The notes under the pieces: model-generated | The model's input: the letters and a program-made list of their open reading frames with translations, nothing else | Databases searched by the model: none | What the model was told of the DNA's origin: nothing | Assembly: GCA_027482185.1 (NCBI GenBank) | Contig: JAIXWF010000013.1 | Coordinates: 496,001 to 560,000, forward strand | Source of the DNA: Opitutaceae bacterium | GTDB lineage: Bacteria > Verrucomicrobiota > Verrucomicrobiia > Opitutales > Opitutaceae | DNA length: 64,000 bases | Direction: 5' to 3' | Program-made: the position numbers and the translations under genes | Part shown: positions 37,799 through 46,270 of the stretch, piece by piece | How the letters are laid out: each line of letters starts with the position of its first letter | Position numbering within the stretch: position 1 is the first letter of the stretch

Positions 37799-39859
37799 AT
37801 GCGTTTCTCCCTTCGCCGCGTCGCCGTCGTCCTGTTTTCGTTCGGCCTCGCCGGCGCCGTGCCCGCGGCGGCGGCGCCGGCCGCTCCGGCCCCGGGGCCC
37901 GCGGTGGCCGATCCGATGCTGGCGAAACTGTTTCCCTCCATCGTCCGCATCGAGGTGATCCGCCTGCGGCCGAGCGACGGGCGCCTGACGAAGCAATGGA
38001 CCGCGGGCAGCGGCGTGATCATTTCCGCCGCCGGGCACGTGCTGACCAATTGCCACGTGACCGAGGACGGCGACTACTTCCGGTGCTATCTCTTCGACGG
38101 CACGCACCTCGACGCGAAGCGCATCGGCGAGGACGCGCTCACCGATCTCGCCGTGCTGCAACTCGACCTCGGCCAACGGGCCAAGGGCGCGCCGCCGCTC
38201 GTCGTCACGGCGTTCGGCGATTCGGACAAACTGACGGCGGGCGAGGTGGTGTTCGCGCTCGGCAGTCCGGGCTTCGTGGCGCAGTCGGTGACCCGCGGCG
38301 TGGTCGCAAATCCCTCGATGGTGTTGCCGGAACAAAGCGCCGGCCGCTTCCTGCTGCGCGGCGAGAACGTCGGCGCTCTCGTGCGTTGGATTCTGCACGA
38401 CGCCCAGATCTTCGGCGGCAACAGCGGCGGCCCGCTGGTGAATTCCAAGGGCGAGATCATCGGCATCAACGAAATCGGCGTCTTCAATCTGGGCGGGGCC
38501 ATCCCGGGCAACCTCGCCCGCAGCGTGGCCGAAAGCATCATCCGCGACGGCCGCGTCATCCGCGGTTGGTCCGGCGTCACCGTGCAACCGCGCCTCGAGG
38601 CCGACGGCGGCGGCGCGGGCGTGATCGCCGGCGATGTCGCCAAGGGTTCGCCGGCGGAGACCGCGGGCCTGCGGCCGGGCGACCTGATTTTCGCCGTCGG
38701 CGGCACGGCCGTCGAGAGCGCCGAGGAAAAAGCGGTCGCGCACTTCAACCGCCTCGAGGCCGGCCATGCGCCCGGGACCGAGGTCGCGTTCGAGGTGATC
38801 CGGGCCGGTGCCCGCCAAACGTTGAAGGTGAAGCTGACGCCGCGCGAACCGGCGCAGGCCGACGACGTCGAAATCGGCGGCTGGGGCGCCGTCGTGCGCA
38901 ACCTGACGCCGCGCGTGGCCCGCGACGAACGCCTGCCCGATTTGCAAGGTGTCTGGATCGAGAACATCCGGCCCTCCGGCCCGAGCGGCCAGGCCGAGCC
39001 GGTGCTGCGGCGCGAGGACGTGCTGCTGTCCGTCGACGGCCAGAAAGTGGCGAATGTCGCCGAGCTCCGCGCGTTGACCGAGCGCCTGCTCAAGGACGCC
39101 CCGAAGGGCGTGCGGCCGGTGCTCGCCAGCGTGCGGCGCGACGGCGCCGTCATCAGTTCCGCGGTCGAACTCCGCGCCGTCGACAGCCGCAACACCACGC
39201 CGCAGGTCCGCAAGGCCTGGCTTGGCGCGTCGTCGCAGCCGTTGACGCCGAAGCTGGCGGCGCGGCTCGGGCTGAAGGCCGAGGGCGGAGCGCGGCTCAC
39301 GCGGATTTATCCCGGTACGAAGGCCGAGGCGGCCGGGTTGCAGGTCGGCGACGTCATCTTGGCCCTCGACGGCACGGAAGTCGCGGCGCGCCGCGCCGAG
39401 GACACGGACGTGCTCGCGCGGCAGATCCGGCAGTACAAGAATGGCGCGACGGTCGCGTTCTCCCTCTGGCGCGAGGGCAACAAACTCGAGGTCCCCGTGG
39501 TGCTCGAAGAGCAACCCGTGCCGGCGGCGGAATTGCCCTGGCACAACGATTACCAATTGGAATTTTCGGTCCGCGAAATCGCGTTCGACGACCGGGTGCG
39601 GCTGCAGTTGCCCACCACGGCAGCGGGCGTGCTGGTGGAAAGTTCCGCGCCGGCCGGCTGGGCTTCGCTCGCGGGCCTGCGGGCGGACGACCTCATCGAA
39701 ACCGCCGACGGCGTCGCGGTGCAGGCGCTCGCGGATCTGAAGCGTTCCCGCGACGCGGCGGCGACGGCGGGCAAGGATTGGTGGGTGCTGCTCGTGCGGC
39801 GCCGCGGCCAGACCCTTTTCGTGGAGATCAATCTCAAGCCGACCCGACCCAAATCATGA
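37799..39859 (+). CDS. HtrA/DegP-type secreted serine protease with several PDZ domains
   Basis: 686 residues from the ATG at 37799, with signal peptide MRFSLRRVAVVLFSFGLAGAVPAAA. The trypsin-like protease has His86 in TNCHVTED, Asp116 in ALTDLAVLQ and Ser209 in FGGNSGGPLV, a complete triad. After it come four PDZ-like regions: about 270-345 (IAGDVAKGSPAETAGLRPGD), 365-455 (IENIRPSGPSGQAEPVLRREDV), 480-560 (TRIYPGTKAEAAGLQVGDVIL) and 590-680 (SSAPAGWASLAGLRADDL). DegP normally has two. It is a periplasmic quality-control protease. Its stop overlaps the next start (ATGA), so the downstream protease-like protein is translationally coupled. Confidence 0.93.
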   Translation: MRFSLRRVAVVLFSFGLAGAVPAAAAPAAPAPGPAVADPMLAKLFPSIVRIEVIRLRPSDGRLTKQWTAGSGVIISAAGHVLTNCHVTEDGDYFRCYLFDGTHLDAKRIGEDALTDLAVLQLDLGQRAKGAPPLVVTAFGDSDKLTAGEVVFALGSPGFVAQSVTRGVVANPSMVLPEQSAGRFLLRGENVGALVRWILHDAQIFGGNSGGPLVNSKGEIIGINEIGVFNLGGAIPGNLARSVAESIIRDGRVIRGWSGVTVQPRLEADGGGAGVIAGDVAKGSPAETAGLRPGDLIFAVGGTAVESAEEKAVAHFNRLEAGHAPGTEVAFEVIRAGARQTLKVKLTPREPAQADDVEIGGWGAVVRNLTPRVARDERLPDLQGVWIENIRPSGPSGQAEPVLRREDVLLSVDGQKVANVAELRALTERLLKDAPKGVRPVLASVRRDGAVISSAVELRAVDSRNTTPQVRKAWLGASSQPLTPKLAARLGLKAEGGARLTRIYPGTKAEAAGLQVGDVILALDGTEVAARRAEDTDVLARQIRQYKNGATVAFSLWREGNKLEVPVVLEEQPVPAAELPWHNDYQLEFSVREIAFDDRVRLQLPTTAAGVLVESSAPAGWASLAGLRADDLIETADGVAVQALADLKRSRDAAATAGKDWWVLLVRRRGQTLFVEINLKPTRPKS

Positions 39860-40659
39860 GCCTCAGACTTTCGCCCGCCTTCCTTGCCGCCGCTTGCTTC
39901 GCCGCCGGCCTGCCCGTCCATGCCGCCGCGGCGACGCCGGCGGAGGCCGGCCGGGGCTTGGTCAAGCGCCATGCCGACGCCGTCGTCGGGATCGAATTGG
40001 TCGTCACCCTTCGCATCAAGATGGGCGACCGCGAAATGCCGCCGCGCGAACAGCGCATCGAAGTGAACGGCACGGTGATTTCGGCGGGCGGGTTGACCGT
40101 GACGTCGCTGGCCGACGTCGACCCGCAGGCGACGCTCGAAGCCATGCGCGCGGGAGCCGGCGGCGGCCGCGGGGCCGAGATTGTCGGTTCCGATTTCAAG
40201 GAAGTGAAACTGCGCCTGGCCGACGGCAAGGAAGTGGCGGCGCGGTTCGTCCTGAAGGACGCGGATCTCGATTTGGCCTTCATGGCCCCGGCGACCGAGG
40301 AAGCGGGGAAGGTGTACCCGTTCGTCAATTTGGCCGAGACGGCCGAGGCCGGCGTGCTGGATGAATTCTACTATGTCGCGCGGGCGCCGAAGACGCTGCA
40401 ACGCGTGCCGCTCGTGCGCCGCACGGAAGTGGTCGGGGTGGTGGAGAAACCGCGGCGGTTTTACCTGATGACGGACCAATCGCCGGGCACGCCGTTGTTC
40501 CGGGCGGACGGCAAGGTACTCGGCGTTACGGTGCAGCATTTCGCCGCCGGCCGGCGCACGGGGCTCGTTGTGTTGCCTGCGGCGGACATCGCGGAGATGG
40601 CGAAGCAGGCCGCGACCGCGCAGGCCGCGGCGGTGGCCGAAGGTGCCGCGAAGCCTTGA
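39856..40659 (+). CDS. Secreted trypsin-fold protein lacking the protease triad
   Basis: 267 residues from the ATG at 39856, overlapping the HtrA stop. Signal peptide MSLRLSPAFLAAACFAAGLPVHA. The middle resembles the HtrA protease domain: NGTVISAGGLTVTSLADVD stands where the His-bearing loop should be but has no His; DADLDLAFMAP keeps an Asp; SPGTPLFRADGKVLGV stands where GNSGGPL should be and has lost the catalytic Ser. It is therefore probably a pseudoprotease that could regulate, scaffold or bind substrates for the coupled protease. There is no PDZ domain. The tail is Ala-rich. Confidence 0.82.
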   Translation: MSLRLSPAFLAAACFAAGLPVHAAAATPAEAGRGLVKRHADAVVGIELVVTLRIKMGDREMPPREQRIEVNGTVISAGGLTVTSLADVDPQATLEAMRAGAGGGRGAEIVGSDFKEVKLRLADGKEVAARFVLKDADLDLAFMAPATEEAGKVYPFVNLAETAEAGVLDEFYYVARAPKTLQRVPLVRRTEVVGVVEKPRRFYLMTDQSPGTPLFRADGKVLGVTVQHFAAGRRTGLVVLPAADIAEMAKQAATAQAAAVAEGAAKP

Positions 40660-40677
40660 GCCGGTCAGCCTACGGCA

Positions 40678-40705
40678 GTTGAAAGCTGAAAGGTGAAGGT
40701 TAAGG
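40678..40705 (+). repeat. Four GTTGAAA-type heptamers
   Basis: GTTGAAA, GCTGAAA, GGTGAAG and GTTAAGG follow each other with a period of seven, 18 bases after the pseudoprotease stop. They belong to the same word family as 14616-14731 and 62450-62478. Confidence 0.75.
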
Positions 40706-40828
40706 GAGCGATCCGGCGGATCGGGAAAACCGATCGATTTTTGCGCTCAACCTTCGGCAAACGTACCCGGCGGTGTGGGAGTCGCCGGGGAGATTCCGAA
40801 ACGCACTGTGGCGGCGAGCGCGGGCCGG

Positions 40829-40893
40829 TAGCTGCGAGCGCCAGCGAGCGGTTGGGCCTCGAGCAAATAGCCGCTCGCGGGCGCTCGCAGCTA
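40829..40893. repeat. 23-bp near-perfect inverted repeat
   Basis: Left arm 40829-40851 and right arm 40871-40893 are complementary at 22 of 23 positions around a 19-base loop; both are built of GCGAGCG words. It lies between the pseudoprotease (plus) and a hybrid kinase (minus), where no gene occupies about 240 bases. It resembles a REP-like palindromic unit. No T run follows, so a terminator role is uncertain. Confidence 0.85.
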
Positions 40894-40900
40894 AGGCCGC

Positions 40901-42454
40901 TCAGCGGGTTTGCCGAGCGGGCGCCGGTTCGGCGCCGGCGAGTTTGGCTTCGAGGATGGTCTTGAAGCGGCGCAGATCGAGGGGCTTGGAAAGGTGGTCG
41001 TCCATCCCGGCCGCGAGGCAGCGTTCGCGCGTGCCGGAGGCCACCATCGCGGTGAGCGCGATGATCGGGACGCGGCGGCCGCCGGTTTCGTTCTGGCGGA
41101 TCAGCGTCGCGGCGGTGAAACCGTCGATTCCCGGCATTTGCAGGTCCATCAGGATCGCATCGAACGGACGGGACGCGGCGAGGTGGATGGCGGTGGCGCC
41201 GCCTTCGGCGATCTCGGTCTCGAAGCCGTTGCGCCGCAGGAAAACGTCGAGGAGGAAGCGGTTGGTTTCCTGGTCGTCGACGATGAGGATCCGCGGGCGC
41301 TGGGCGGCGGGCGCGGCCGGCGCTTCGGCGGCCGTCTCGGCGGGCAGGGCCACGGTCGGCAAGGGCAGGGAAAAAGCGAACTCCGAGCCTTGGCCCGGCG
41401 TGCTGTTCACGGAAATTTCTCCACCCATAAGTCGAACGAGGCGTTGGCAGATCGCGAGGCCGAGACCGGTCCCGCCGTAGCGGCGGGTGGTCGACGAATC
41501 GGCCTGCATGAACATCTGGAAAAGGTTGGGCAGCTTCTCGGGCGCGATGCCGATGCCCGTGTCCCGCACGGCGACGGCCAGCCGGCCGCGCGAGGCGCCG
41601 CCGTCGGCAAAATCCCAGCCCAGGCTCACGGTGACGGCGCCGGCGGGCGTGAACTTGAGGGCGTTGTCGACGAGATTGACGAGGATCTGGCGGAAACGGA
41701 GGGCGTCGCCGGCGACGAGCAGCGGCCCGGCGATCTGCGCGGAGAGGCGGAGCTCGAGGTTCTGTTCCTGGGCGCGGGCGCCGAGCAGGCGAAGGACCTC
41801 GGTGGCGGTCTCGACCGGCGAGAACGGCAGCTTTTCCAGCTGCAGGCGGCCTTCCTCGATTTTGCCGAGATCGAGCAGGTCGTTGATCAGCGAGGTGAGG
41901 CGGCGGCCTTCCGTCGCGATGGTGCCGACGTAGCTGCGCTGGTTTTCGTCGAGGCGCGTGCCGGCGAGGAGATTGGCGAAACCCATGACGGCGTTGAGCG
42001 GCGTGCGGATTTCGTGGCTGGCGACGGCGAGGAAGTCGCTCTTGGCCCGGCTGGCGCGGTCGGCCTCGGCCTTGGCCGCCTGCAGCGCGCGTTCGGCCTC
42101 GGCGTGGGCGCGGATCTCGGCGCGGAGCAGGGCGAGGCGGACGGTGGAGACGAGCAGGGCGCCCGCGAGCAGCGCGAAGGCGCCGAGCACGAGCCCGCGG
42201 GCGAACACCAGGCGGTCGGCGCCGGCCTGGGCCGGATAACCGAGCGGGACGGCCGTCCACTCCGCGAGCAGGGCGCCGGCGAGCACGACCGCGAGGAGAG
42301 TCAGGCAAGCCGAGCGCGAGGGGCAGGTGAGCACGCCCCGTTGCCGCAGGTAGCGCCGGCCGAGGAAGCAGGCGCCCGCGGCCGCCACGCCGAGCGCCAG
42401 GGCATCGAGGCGCCACTGGGCGATCAGCGGGTACAGGTGGAGGGAAAGCGGCAT
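40901..42454 (-). CDS. Membrane hybrid sensor histidine kinase with receiver domain
   Basis: 517 residues from the ATG at 42454 ([27 protein letters not shown]). Hydrophobic segments lie near 15-35, 50-70 and 85-115, with a short periplasmic stretch, so input is probably at the membrane. A helix leads to HisKA with [15 protein letters not shown] (His147), the HATPase boxes [20 protein letters not shown] and [19 protein letters not shown], and a receiver with IVDDQ, Asp437 in [12 protein letters not shown] and Lys in HLSKPLD. It could signal to an unlinked HPt or response regulator. rimO lies upstream on the same strand, 151 bp away. The signal is unknown. Confidence 0.95.
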   Translation of the reverse strand: MPLSLHLYPLIAQWRLDALALGVAAAGACFLGRRYLRQRGVLTCPSRSACLTLLAVVLAGALLAEWTAVPLGYPAQAGADRLVFARGLVLGAFALLAGALLVSTVRLALLRAEIRAHAEAERALQAAKAEADRASRAKSDFLAVASHEIRTPLNAVMGFANLLAGTRLDENQRSYVGTIATEGRRLTSLINDLLDLGKIEEGRLQLEKLPFSPVETATEVLRLLGARAQEQNLELRLSAQIAGPLLVAGDALRFRQILVNLVDNALKFTPAGAVTVSLGWDFADGGASRGRLAVAVRDTGIGIAPEKLPNLFQMFMQADSSTTRRYGGTGLGLAICQRLVRLMGGEISVNSTPGQGSEFAFSLPLPTVALPAETAAEAPAAPAAQRPRILIVDDQETNRFLLDVFLRRNGFETEIAEGGATAIHLAASRPFDAILMDLQMPGIDGFTAATLIRQNETGGRRVPIIALTAMVASGTRERCLAAGMDDHLSKPLDLRRFKTILEAKLAGAEPAPARQTR

Positions 42455-42605
42455 CGGCGGCGTTACCCCGGGAGGCTGGGCGCACCGGGGCCGCGGCCGC
42501 AAAATGAGGATTTACTTATCCCTTACGTACGGGCCGCGGCGGGGCCGGTAAGTGATCCTACGGAGCGCGGTATCCGCCGGGCGGTGACGCCGCCGGCGGC
42601 CGCGT

Positions 42606-44021
42606 TCACTGCGCCTGCTTGGCGACTTTGCGCACCGCCGGCGCCTGGCCGACGGGCAGGGCGAGCAGATCGTAGTCCTCGCAGCCGGTGATTTTCACGT
42701 CGGCGAAATCGCCGACGGGGACGGTGATGGGCACGTACACGCGGCCGTCGATGTCGGGCGCGTCGCCCTCGGCGCGGGCGACGCCGGGTTCCTCGACGAG
42801 CACGCGGAGTTTTTGGCCGACGGCGCGGCCGCTGACCTCGGCGGCGATCTCGCGCTGGAGCTTCATCACGCGGTGCCAGCGGGCTTCCTTGAGCTTGGGC
42901 GGCAGCTGCTCGGCCATCTTGGCGGCGCGGGTGCCTTCCTCCTGCGAATAGCGGAACACGCCGAGGCGCTCGAACTTCGTTTCCTTGATGAACTCGCAGA
43001 GCTCGTCGACATCGGCCTCGGTCTCTCCGGGGAAGCCGACGATGAACGTCGTGCGCACGGTGATGCCGGGGATGCCGGCGCGGATGCGGCGGATGAGATC
43101 GCGGATGTAGGCGGAGGAGGTTTCGCGCTGCATCAGGCCAAGCATGTGGTCGCTGATGTGCTGGAGCGGAATGTCGATGTAGCGGGCGACCTTCGGGCAC
43201 TCCGCGATCGTGCGGATGAGTTCGTCGCTCCAGTGGGCCGGATGCGTGTAGAGCAGGCGGATCCAGAAATCGCCCTCGATGGCGTTGAGCTCGCGGAGCA
43301 GGGTGGTGAGGGCGGTGCCGCGGGACGAATCGACGGGCGTGCGCGGGCTCGGGCGCTCGTCCCAGGTGTCCATGCCGAAGAACGTCGTGTCCTGGGAGAT
43401 CAGGTTGATCTCCTTGACGCCTTCCTTGACCAGCTGGCGCGCCTCGGCGACGACGCTCGCGACGGTGCGGCTGCGGTGCCGGCCGCGGATCTGCGGGATG
43501 ATGCAGAACGTGCAGGGGTGGTTGCAGCCCTCGGCGATCTTGATGTACGCGAAATGTTTCGGCGTAAGCCGGAAACGCGGCGTGTCGTAGTCCGGGATGT
43601 AGGTCGAGCGGCCCTCGATGAACACGGGCGGCGCGTCGTCCTTGCCGCGGTCCTTGGCGAAGATCTCGTTGATGATCGGGGCGACCTTCGTGACCTGGTC
43701 GAGGCCGATGAAGGCGTCGACTTCGTCGTGCAGCTCCGTCTTCAGGTCCTTGGAAAACCGCTGCGACATGCAGCCGGCGACGATCAGCTTCTGGTTCTTC
43801 CGGCGCTTGGTCATCCCGCGCTCGCGGTGCACCTCGAGGATGTGGCCGATGGATTCCTCCTTGGAAGAATCGATGAAGGAGCAGGTGTTGACGATGACGA
43901 CGTCGGCTTTTTCCGCCTCCGGGATCACCGCCATGCCGGCCTGGTGCAGGTGGCCGACCATGATTTCGGAATCGACGAGGTTCTTGGCGCAGCCGAGGGA
44001 GATGAGACTGACTTTGATCAT
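42606..44021 (-). CDS. rimO: Ribosomal protein S12 methylthiotransferase RimO
   Basis: 471 residues from the ATG at 44021 (MIKVSLISLGCAKNLVDSEIMV). The N-terminal MTTase domain holds Cys ligands in LGCAKN, VNTCSF and VAGCMSQR. The radical SAM cluster is CNHPCTFC, followed by IIPQIRGRHRSR. The radical SAM barrel contains YIDIPLQHISDHMLGLMQR and FIVGFPGETEADV, and a TRAM domain ends the protein (VPVGDFADVKITGCEDYDL). The enzyme adds a methylthio group to Asp89 of ribosomal protein S12. LGVFRYSQEEGTRAAKM separates RimO from MiaB. Directly upstream, past a terminator, is the tiny basic gene at 44114. Confidence 0.95.
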   Translation of the reverse strand: MIKVSLISLGCAKNLVDSEIMVGHLHQAGMAVIPEAEKADVVIVNTCSFIDSSKEESIGHILEVHRERGMTKRRKNQKLIVAGCMSQRFSKDLKTELHDEVDAFIGLDQVTKVAPIINEIFAKDRGKDDAPPVFIEGRSTYIPDYDTPRFRLTPKHFAYIKIAEGCNHPCTFCIIPQIRGRHRSRTVASVVAEARQLVKEGVKEINLISQDTTFFGMDTWDERPSPRTPVDSSRGTALTTLLRELNAIEGDFWIRLLYTHPAHWSDELIRTIAECPKVARYIDIPLQHISDHMLGLMQRETSSAYIRDLIRRIRAGIPGITVRTTFIVGFPGETEADVDELCEFIKETKFERLGVFRYSQEEGTRAAKMAEQLPPKLKEARWHRVMKLQREIAAEVSGRAVGQKLRVLVEEPGVARAEGDAPDIDGRVYVPITVPVGDFADVKITGCEDYDLLALPVGQAPAVRKVAKQAQ

Positions 44022-44054
44022 GCGGAAAGGGCCGGCGGGAGCGGGGCGGACAAA

Positions 44055-44082
44055 TGAAAACGGCCCCGAATGGACGGGGCCG
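44055..44082 (-). terminator. Rho-independent terminator of the 32-residue basic gene
   Basis: On the minus strand CGGCCCCG and CGGGGCCG form an 8-bp stem with a TCCATT loop, followed by TTTTC. It lies about 30 bases after the stop at 44114. Confidence 0.75.
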
Positions 44083-44113
44083 CGGACTCGGTCGAAGGTT
44101 CGGGCGCGGACGC

Positions 44114-44212
44114 TTACTTCTTCTTCGCGGTCGCCTTGGCCTTCTCCTTCTTGCGCTTGAGATAGGCGGCCCGGCGTTTGCGTTTGATGTGCTTGTTGAG
44201 TTGTTGACCCAT
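44114..44212 (-). CDS. 32-residue Lys/Arg-rich protein
   Basis: MGQQLNKHIKRKRRAAYLKR, then KKEKAKATAKKK. Half of the residues are Lys or Arg. Start (ATG at 44212), stop and a terminator hairpin at 44055-44082 form a complete small transcription unit. The composition suggests a nucleic-acid or ribosome-binding peptide. I have the impression that similar peptides occur in other Verrucomicrobiota genomes but cannot verify this here. It diverges from an ECF sigma gene 140 bp away. It is unlike the other small basic protein at 21918-22073 in sequence, sharing only the charge. Confidence 0.7.
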   Translation of the reverse strand: MGQQLNKHIKRKRRAAYLKRKKEKAKATAKKK

Positions 44213-44352
44213 ATGGTTTGGAAGTGAGAACGGCCGATGTTTCAGAGGGCCGGTGACGAGTCAAGACGCCCGATGGGGCGCGGCCGCCGGGATTTCGGGT
44301 GGACAACGGCCGGGGGCGCGGCACTTGTCCGGTCCCGAGCGTTGCTTGCCGC

Positions 44353-44907
44353 GTGAGTTCCCCGACCCCAGAGCCGTTGGTTTTCGGCGACCAGTCCCGC
44401 TGGTTCGCCGAGGAAGTGCTGCCCCACGAGCAGCCGCTGCGCTCGTACCTGCGGCAATCGCTGCCGTCGCTGGCGGACGTCGACGACCTCGTGCAGGACT
44501 GTTTCGCGCGGATGATGCGGGCCCGGCATGCCGGGACGATCCGTTCGCCGAAACCCCTCCTTTTCGCGATCGCGCGCAACGCCGTGCGCGATTTCATCCA
44601 CCGGAAAGGCCGCGCCGAACTGGTGCCGATCACGGAAAACGAGGTTTTCGCCGTCTTGGAGGAGGGGAGCGACGTGGTGGAGTCGATTTGCCGCCGGCAG
44701 GAGCTGGCGTTGCTGACCGAAGCCATCCACGCGCTGCCCGAACGCTGCCGTGAAGTCCTGCTCCTCCGCAAAATCAAGGGTCTGCCCCAAAAGGAGATCG
44801 CGGCGCTGCTCGGCATCGCCGAGCACACGGTCGAATCGCTGGCGGCCAAGGGCACGCGGCGTTGCGCCGACTACCTCCGCGCCAAGGGCCTCGGCCCGGT
44901 GGACTGA
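44353..44907 (+). CDS. ECF-type RNA polymerase sigma factor
   Basis: 184 residues from a GTG at 44353 (VSSPTPEPLVFGDQSRWFAEE). Region 2 is seen in LRSYLRQSLPSLADVDDLVQDCFARMM, with the usual -10-binding helix in FAIARNAVRDFIHRKGR; region 4 is LTEAIHALPERCREVLLLRKIKGLPQKEIAALLGIAEHTVESLAAKGTRR. There is no region 1 or 3, as in ECF factors. It is followed at six bases by a FecR-type gene and then a TonB-dependent receptor, the FecI/FecR/FecA arrangement, so it probably transcribes the receptor and downstream genes when the glycan ligand is sensed. Confidence 0.94.
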   Translation: MSSPTPEPLVFGDQSRWFAEEVLPHEQPLRSYLRQSLPSLADVDDLVQDCFARMMRARHAGTIRSPKPLLFAIARNAVRDFIHRKGRAELVPITENEVFAVLEEGSDVVESICRRQELALLTEAIHALPERCREVLLLRKIKGLPQKEIAALLGIAEHTVESLAAKGTRRCADYLRAKGLGPVD

Positions 44908-44912
44908 AACGC

Positions 44913-46013
44913 ATGGCCGCTGATCCCGAATTTTCGCCGGGCGACTCCGTCCCGGATGCCGCCGCCGCCGATCCGGTGGCGCAGGCCGCGGCCCGCTGGG
45001 TTTCGCGGCAGGACCGCGGGCTTTCCGCCGCCGAGCGGGCCGAGTTGGCCGCGTGGCAGGCGGCGGATCCGCGCCACGCCGCCGAATGGCAGCGCCAGTT
45101 GCGGACCTGGCGCGGGCTCGACCGCGTGGGCGCCGACGCCGGACTCGCGGCGATGGCCGACGAATTTCTCCTTCGCGCCCGCGCCCGGCGCGCCCGGGCC
45201 CGCTGGCAACGCGCCGCGGCGTGGAGCGGCAGCCTGGCGGCCGCGTTGGTGCTCGGCTGGGCGGCGTGGACGCAGTTCGGGTCGGCGGCCGCGCCGGATC
45301 GGTCGCGCTCCGATTACGCGGTGCTGGCGAGCACGCTCCGCCGCGAGACGTTGCCCGACGGCTCCGTCGCCGAGCTCAACGGTGCCAGCCGAATCGAGGT
45401 CGTGTTCACCGCCGCGGAACGCCGCGTCGTCCTGCTCGAGGGCGAGGCCCACTTCGTCGTCGCGAAGAACCCCGCCCGGCCCTTTTACGTCACCGCCGGC
45501 CCCGTCACCGTCCGCGCCGTCGGCACCGCCTTCAATGTCCGCCTGGCGGCCGAGAGCATCGAGGTCCTCGTGACCGAGGGCAAAGTCCGGTTGGAACAGG
45601 AAACGCCGCCGCCGGCGACCGCCGCCGTGGCTTCTCCGTCCCCGTTGCCGACCGTGCCGCCCGAAGCGCCCGCCCTCGTCGAAGGCCAGCGCGCCGTCAT
45701 TGCCCGCACGGGCGCAACGACCGCCCCGGCCGAAATCGGCGCGGTCGGCAAAGCCGAGATCGAGGCCGCGCTCGGTTGGCAGACGACGCGGCTCGTGTTC
45801 AACAACACCCCGCTCGACGAGGTGATCGCCGGTTTCAACCGCTACCACCCGCACCGCCTCGCGCTCGGCGACCCGCGCCTGCGGGAACGCACCCTCACCG
45901 GAGTTTTCCGCGCCGACAATCTCGACGGCTTCGTCCGCCTGCTGCGCGTCTCGGTCGATGTCCGCGCCGAGCCGCGCGGGCCGGGCGAGACCGTGCTGTG
46001 GCCCCTGCGCTGA
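44913..46013 (+). CDS. FecR-type sigma regulator
   Basis: 366 residues from the ATG at 44913. Residues 20-70 form the DUF4880 anti-sigma segment (AAARWVSRQDRGLSAAERAELAAWQAADPRHAAEWQRQL). A single membrane segment lies near 107-123 (AAAWSGSLAAALVLGWAAW). The periplasmic FecR domain follows: RRETLPDGSVAELNGASRIEVVF, VLLEGEAHFVVAKNPARPFYVTAGPVTVRAVGTAFNVR. The C-terminal 90 residues (LVFNNTPLDEVIAGFNRYHPHRLALGDP and on) are an STN/DUF4974-like domain. FecR proteins transmit ligand binding from the receptor to the sigma factor. A Pro-rich insert lies around 230-255. Confidence 0.93.
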   Translation: MAADPEFSPGDSVPDAAAADPVAQAAARWVSRQDRGLSAAERAELAAWQAADPRHAAEWQRQLRTWRGLDRVGADAGLAAMADEFLLRARARRARARWQRAAAWSGSLAAALVLGWAAWTQFGSAAAPDRSRSDYAVLASTLRRETLPDGSVAELNGASRIEVVFTAAERRVVLLEGEAHFVVAKNPARPFYVTAGPVTVRAVGTAFNVRLAAESIEVLVTEGKVRLEQETPPPATAAVASPSPLPTVPPEAPALVEGQRAVIARTGATTAPAEIGAVGKAEIEAALGWQTTRLVFNNTPLDEVIAGFNRYHPHRLALGDPRLRERTLTGVFRADNLDGFVRLLRVSVDVRAEPRGPGETVLWPLR

Positions 46014-46023
46014 GCCGAACTCA

Positions 46024-46154
46024 TGCAGTTGAGAGGGCTTGGCTGAGAGTTGAGAGCAAAACCGTTCGCTTCTTCAGGTTGCCGGCGTCGGTGCGGTTTC
46101 CGAAGGCTCGGCGGATCGATCTCTCAACCCTCAACGTCCAACCCTCAACCGCAT
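46024..46154. repeat. Inverted array of TTGAGAG/CTCTCAAC words upstream of the receptor gene
   Basis: The left arm (46024-46055) reads GTTGAGAGGGCTTGGCTGAG and AGTTGAGAGC; the right arm (46118-46154) reads CTCTCAACCCTCAACGTCCA and ACCCTCAACC, its approximate reverse complement. The 257-bp spacer to the receptor holds no gene. The same TCTCAAC word forms the tandem array at 18284. Confidence 0.8.
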
Positions 46155-46270
46155 AGGCCCGGCTGACCGCGGCGGCCGGCGGGGATATTTTTTCGGATTT
46201 CGTAACGGAAACCGCCGCCGGCCCTGTCTTGGCGAAGTAGACGCGGCCGACTTCGCGTCCACCAACCCCG

